From an uncultured Prevotella sp. (GTDB lineage Bacteria; Bacteroidota; Bacteroidia; Bacteroidales; Bacteroidaceae), in NCBI GenBank assembly GCA_900550035.1, contig URQS01000032.1:1-37724 (forward strand): a DNA stretch of 37,724 nucleotides, in the 5' to 3' direction. A program made the position numbers and the translations under genes. The notes under the pieces were generated by a model. It saw nothing but the letters and a program-made list of their open reading frames with translations, was not told the DNA's origin and did not search any database. This document shows, piece after piece, positions 35,501 through 37,724 of the stretch. Position 1 is the first letter of the stretch. Each line of letters begins with the position of its first letter.

Positions 35501-35783
35501 CCTTATCAGAGGTTAGAAGAAACTCTCCAGATTCGTCTTTCTTTAGTTCGACTCCAAACTCTGTCAATTCAGAATCAATAGAAGACGTAATGTCTGCCAA
35601 CTCTTCAGAGTCTGATATGATTGCAATCTTTCCGCTTACCGTATTGGTAGGTTCTGAATCAGCCTGATAACAATAATCCCTTCCTATTGTTTTAATACTT
35701 TCTATGGTATCTTCTGGAATGGATTGGTAACTATCAAATGATATAAGGCATTCACCATCATCGATGGAAACTTTTGCTTCCAT
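32556..35783 (-). CDS. UPF1/DNA2-like superfamily 1 helicase (COG1112-type)
   Basis: The 1075-aa protein has an N-terminal ~560 residues that I do not recognise, then a full SF1B helicase core. Walker A is GPPGTGKTT near residue 586. The next motif, LLTSQTNTAVDNALERL, follows shortly. Walker B is VVIMDEASKATPLEMA near 760, motif III is IGDHKQLPPMMD, motif IV is LDTQYRMHEQ near 845, then VVDRFQGMERNIIIVST near 990 and the arginine-finger motif NVAFSRAKRLLIVVGN near 1030. The AAA_11/AAA_12 layout is that of UPF1/DNA2/NAM7 helicases acting on RNA or DNA. It overlaps the PLD gene by four bases. The pair recalls Mokosh, but no kinase domain is visible here. Confidence 0.9.
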   Translation of the reverse strand: MEAKVSIDDGECLISFDSYQSIPEDTIESIKTIGRDYCYQADSEPTNTVSGKIAIISDSEELADITSSIDSELTEFGVELKKDESGEFLLTSDKDIVFLQKIVDTHHKGIAEVVRTTKLIMPLLPSVESIDINSYCKDLPDDAQVIPHGKHFVITSKRPLDIGLTIFSKLRFASCMVSISPKQIDNSIEIEGANIKGNAYTWIVNNPSELPRLGRYFNMVRKNYSNQYVSSTFHYAFAPQIEKSVLADLKLQNYGKPSLQVDVPRSYVVFYPKSQEDYITLKDDIFSQLDDSICAEAPEYKPTARIEFLCENEEYRRSVFEKVNIALADKRSNFTTNRLSKDAKELRFAFNFFDIDERDNIENIIEGALASIHGIKILYDDNNNKGITQWSLSEDLSLLQELDRKLQSDFRNENVNYINGSTYDKLSEVDEEELAHSQYSKESIVRRRRRQYLQKNNLNIGNCVRRTRDYAIIEPNDDVLELLSSKELKIVAGDYIQFPAMGETMELMRQSKAMSRILKPESKYNHRPINPNLPNFIFDPKYAGETVVDINTALEDIRTHKIGNLNEKQLEAVTKSVLAKDLALIQGPPGTGKTTVIAEIIWQEIRKNPDCRILLTSQTNTAVDNALERLQTQAGIRPVRILGRLDDRKIKNLAPEALRFSTSIIDTWSQDSTKCNDNAAKIWMDRIVSKISNDPKYSSAISSWKEELEAKDKHSRTEFSRLYRSNVNLVAATCSICGSRDFMESYSDMFGGNERSDMFFDVVIMDEASKATPLEMAVPLVLGKKIIVIGDHKQLPPMMDENTIDSALEKIGKKDIAEKLQKAESQFKRLFEAAAKVRKTIVATLDTQYRMHEQIMNTIKQFYQDELATTGGLKCGIIETMDIPDLANKGSRWHGITLNPIIQPSTHAVWIDVHTPESYLNPGYKNEGELKAIDLVLKALQQADGYSEFVHAQQKPEDKEIGIITFYSAQNREIKKKYDYRFNKHINKGEYICDVVDRFQGMERNIIIVSTVRSNPKNNIGFAKEIERINVAFSRAKRLLIVVGNKRQFESNSNYAASIANMETVSFEQLKDAVR

Positions 35784-35804
35784 CTCGCATTTTCCTTTTA
35801 ATTC

Positions 35805-36482
35805 TTATGTTATGGCATTATTTAGATTCTGAGCATAACTATCCATGTCAAAATCCAATTTCAGCAAACCTCCTTTTTGTTTGCTAATATTTTGAATTTT
35901 GATCAAATCTCGTTTGGTCTTTAGCAGAGCATTTAGACCATCAAGATAAGCCTGCCACATTTCTTTATCCTCTTCTATTTGAATTTCAATAGGAGGAATA
36001 GGCAAAGAGAAGCAATCCTTAATGAATTGTGTTATCTCATTAACATGGCCAACCCAATAAGGACCTGCACCACTAATCAATTTGAATGAATCTTCATATA
36101 AATCAACAAATCTCACCTCGCATTTTCTTATAATAAATTGGTCTTTCTCTTCTGGTAAAACCATGTTTTTTATAGTAAAATGTGGCACTCGTAAAGTGTA
36201 TTCATCTCTCGCAAGTTGTGCAGTCATACAATACGGGAGTTCATCGAACTTTATTGCAAGTTCTTCATACACTTTGTTTCTTCCTTTTTGTCTACGATGG
36301 ATAAACGAACAAGTGTGTGTACCAGACAATTGTGCTATTGTATCCTCAAAAGATACTTGTGCATCATTGTCATGGAATTTGGCATCGTCACTGGTATATC
36401 TAACAAACAAAGGAAGAGCTTCACTATCTTCAACGTTGCCGTAGATATTGGACTCAAGTTGCCTAATGTCTAATTCTGCCAT
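35805..36482 (-). CDS. Protein of unknown function upstream of the helicase
   Basis: This 225-aa protein is not recognised. It has no signal peptide or membrane segment. The N-terminal two thirds look alpha/beta with basic patches (CSFIHRRQKGRNKVYEEL). The C-terminal third is helical and contains EEDKEMWQAYLDGLNALLKTKRDLIKI. A tryptophan-plus-helix segment of this kind resembles the N-terminal linker of some COG1112 helicases, so the gene may encode a part that is fused to the helicase elsewhere. It ends 21 bases before the helicase start and is clearly in the same transcription unit. The split-helicase idea is inference only. Confidence 0.75.
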   Translation of the reverse strand: MAELDIRQLESNIYGNVEDSEALPLFVRYTSDDAKFHDNDAQVSFEDTIAQLSGTHTCSFIHRRQKGRNKVYEELAIKFDELPYCMTAQLARDEYTLRVPHFTIKNMVLPEEKDQFIIRKCEVRFVDLYEDSFKLISGAGPYWVGHVNEITQFIKDCFSLPIPPIEIQIEEDKEMWQAYLDGLNALLKTKRDLIKIQNISKQKGGLLKLDFDMDSYAQNLNNAIT

Positions 36483-36553
36483 AACGAATTAAAAATAATA
36501 ATTTAACTTTCGAATCTGTGATTCATTATATAATAATTGAGTGAAGGTTTTCT

Positions 36554-37006
36554 CTATTTCAAATAAACGATACTTACATGTCTGTCAAACATATTTAATT
36601 GCGCTCGAACAATACTATTGTCCTCAATCATAATAACTAAACCATAATTTGCAAATGATGCTGCTTCCATAGGAGCTCCGATTGCTAAAGCATTTTCGTC
36701 ATAGCCATAACCTCTGAATTCAATAATGTTCTCTTGCTTATTTACGATTTTCATTCGTTTTGGGGACATTTGAATATTGTTATGCCATAATGGATGAATA
36801 CCATCCATATTGTATATTGTTACAGTGTATCCTTCGGCATCTTCAATATTCTTTTCAATTGTTATTCTACGATGACAATTGTAGTTATGACCGGAGACAT
36901 TTTGCCCATTTTGGAAGCGGACATGGTCTGATGAATCGAAAACAATTTTCCCACAAGGAGGATTATTGTCTCCTTTTATTATGCTGGATAAAAAATCTAA
37001 TTCCAT
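36554..37006 (-). CDS. Small protein of unknown function in the island operon
   Basis: A 150-aa protein of no recognised family. It appears rich in beta strands (RRITIEKNIEDAEGYTVTIYN, then GLVIMIEDNSIVRAQLNMFD), with a polar loop containing GIHPLWHNNIQMSPKRMKIV. There is no signal peptide, so a cytosolic beta-barrel or sandwich sensor or adaptor is one possibility. It lies 26 bases after the UpxY-like gene and 71 bases before the 225-aa gene, in the same direction. Its codon and base use are A+T rich like the rest of the island. I cannot assign a function. Confidence 0.75.
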   Translation of the reverse strand: MELDFLSSIIKGDNNPPCGKIVFDSSDHVRFQNGQNVSGHNYNCHRRITIEKNIEDAEGYTVTIYNMDGIHPLWHNNIQMSPKRMKIVNKQENIIEFRGYGYDENALAIGAPMEAASFANYGLVIMIEDNSIVRAQLNMFDRHVSIVYLK

Positions 37007-37032
37007 TAGCTAATATTTTTATTTTTGTATTG

Positions 37033-37716
37033 TTAATCATTGATTATCTTTATAGCATCTTTGGGTATATAAGCGGTTGCAACCAAATAGCCCTCAAATA
37101 ATTCCACGACAACTCTTTGCTGCCCAGCAATCCTTGCCACTCTACCATGAATATCTTTAAACTCTCCCTCTGTCACAATGACCATATCTCCTAATTTATA
37201 TTGGATAATTTCTGTTGTAACAGGAATTATGTGCGAATTCTTGATAGATGTTAGTCTGATGAAGTTATTCATCGCTTCATCACAGATGGTAAGTGGAGGA
37301 TTACGGTCAGGATTGTCTTGACGTTGGGAAGTGTGATCGAAGTAATAACTTAGTAAATTTCTGATTTCATTAGTACTTACTTTGATTTCATAGAGCAATG
37401 TTTCAACTTGTTCTGCTGTAGCATGAACAAAAAGAAATGAGGAGAGAAGAGGCTCTGTTATGATTCGCTTCTTTCCTTGCTTCCTTACTTCTTTATATCG
37501 CATAGGAACATAGCATTCTAAGCCTTTAGCTTCTACAAAATCTTTAGCTTTGAGAACGCGACCATATGAAACTCGCAGAACAAACCATTGTTTGTTTTCG
37601 GATGGTACATTCTCTACCGACACCCCACCTTTGTTCTTTGAGATGGAGGGCGTACAAGAGGTAAGTCTTGCACTTGGACACGATAAGCCTGTGTCGGTAG
37701 GCTGCCCATTATACAA
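37033..37716 (-). CDS. UpxY-type NusG-like transcription antiterminator (start unresolved)
   Basis: A specialised NusG paralogue expected to bind RNA polymerase and carry it through the long downstream operon. The NGN domain runs from QWFVLRVSYGRVLKAKDF through YVPMRYKEV to PLLSSFLFVHATAEQV. The KOW domain is KLGDMVIVTEGEFKDIHGRV to GYLVATAYIPKDAIKI. Bacteroides UpxY proteins usually head capsule operons; here the downstream genes look like a defence island. The frame stays open to the window edge without an ATG. The TTG at 37716 is the longest in-window option, and GTG 37623, just before the NGN domain, is a good alternative (about 196 aa). Confidence 0.88.
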   Translation of the reverse strand: MYNGQPTDTGLSCPSARLTSCTPSISKNKGGVSVENVPSENKQWFVLRVSYGRVLKAKDFVEAKGLECYVPMRYKEVRKQGKKRIITEPLLSSFLFVHATAEQVETLLYEIKVSTNEIRNLLSYYFDHTSQRQDNPDRNPPLTICDEAMNNFIRLTSIKNSHIIPVTTEIIQYKLGDMVIVTEGEFKDIHGRVARIAGQQRVVVELFEGYLVATAYIPKDAIKIIND

Positions 37717-37724
37717 TGAAGCGT

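Noticed and set aside
30106..35783. Calling the helicase-PLD pair Mokosh outright
   Set aside because: The domain types match, but no kinase is visible in the type I position, the genes are not fused as in type II, and extra genes are tightly linked. It is kept as a resemblance only.

Overview
The window looks like chromosomal DNA from a Prevotella-like member of the Bacteroidales. The evidence is a type IX secretion pair (porU, porV), Bacteroidetes-type promoter elements of the form TAnnTTTG, A-rich leaders without Shine-Dalgarno sequences, an UpxY-type NusG paralogue, and secreted GH2, S9 and M13 enzymes with lipid-export-style signal peptides. The species cannot be named from sequence reading alone.

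Region 1 (about 1-24,010) is a conserved housekeeping core with moderate GC content. It holds the 3' end of rpsB, tsf, an apparent operon of a fumarylacetoacetate-hydrolase-family gene, porU, porV and ispF, then tRNA-Val(TAC), purB, an RsuA/RluB-type pseudouridine synthase with a long GGYQQR repeat tail at its N-terminus, asnS (with a one-base frameshift near its 5' end), a secreted YhcH/YjgK-family protein, tRNA-Tyr(GTA), a large secreted GH2 beta-galactosidase, a secreted prolyl oligopeptidase, priA, and a secreted M13 (PepO) metallopeptidase. Several strong hairpin terminators separate the units, two of them shared between convergent genes.

Region 2 (about 24,014-25,263) is a non-coding, A+T-rich junction. 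It carries a Rho-independent terminator, a four-unit 22-bp tandem repeat, and a pair of inverted ~55-nt palindromic modules about 130 bp apart with more hairpins between them. No transfer genes or integrase are visible.

Region 3 (25,264-37,724) is a visibly more A+T-rich accessory island read entirely on the minus strand, so its first gene lies at the right edge. In transcription order it encodes an UpxY/NusG-like antiterminator, two orphan proteins (150 and 225 aa), a 1075-aa UPF1/DNA2-like SF1 helicase, an 817-aa protein with a phospholipase-D-like nuclease motif, a Ycf35/DUF1257-like protein with a possible DUF2997-like tail, a Ycf46-like AAA+ ATPase, a 433-aa HExxH putative zinc metallopeptidase with a Cys-rich tail, a decayed AlbA_2-type protein, and an XRE regulator. 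Start/stop overlaps and very short gaps indicate one translationally coupled operon. The helicase plus PLD pair recalls the published Mokosh anti-phage architecture. The added Ycf35/Ycf46/metallopeptidase cassette is not something I recognise from a described defence system, and it is the best candidate here for an undescribed system.
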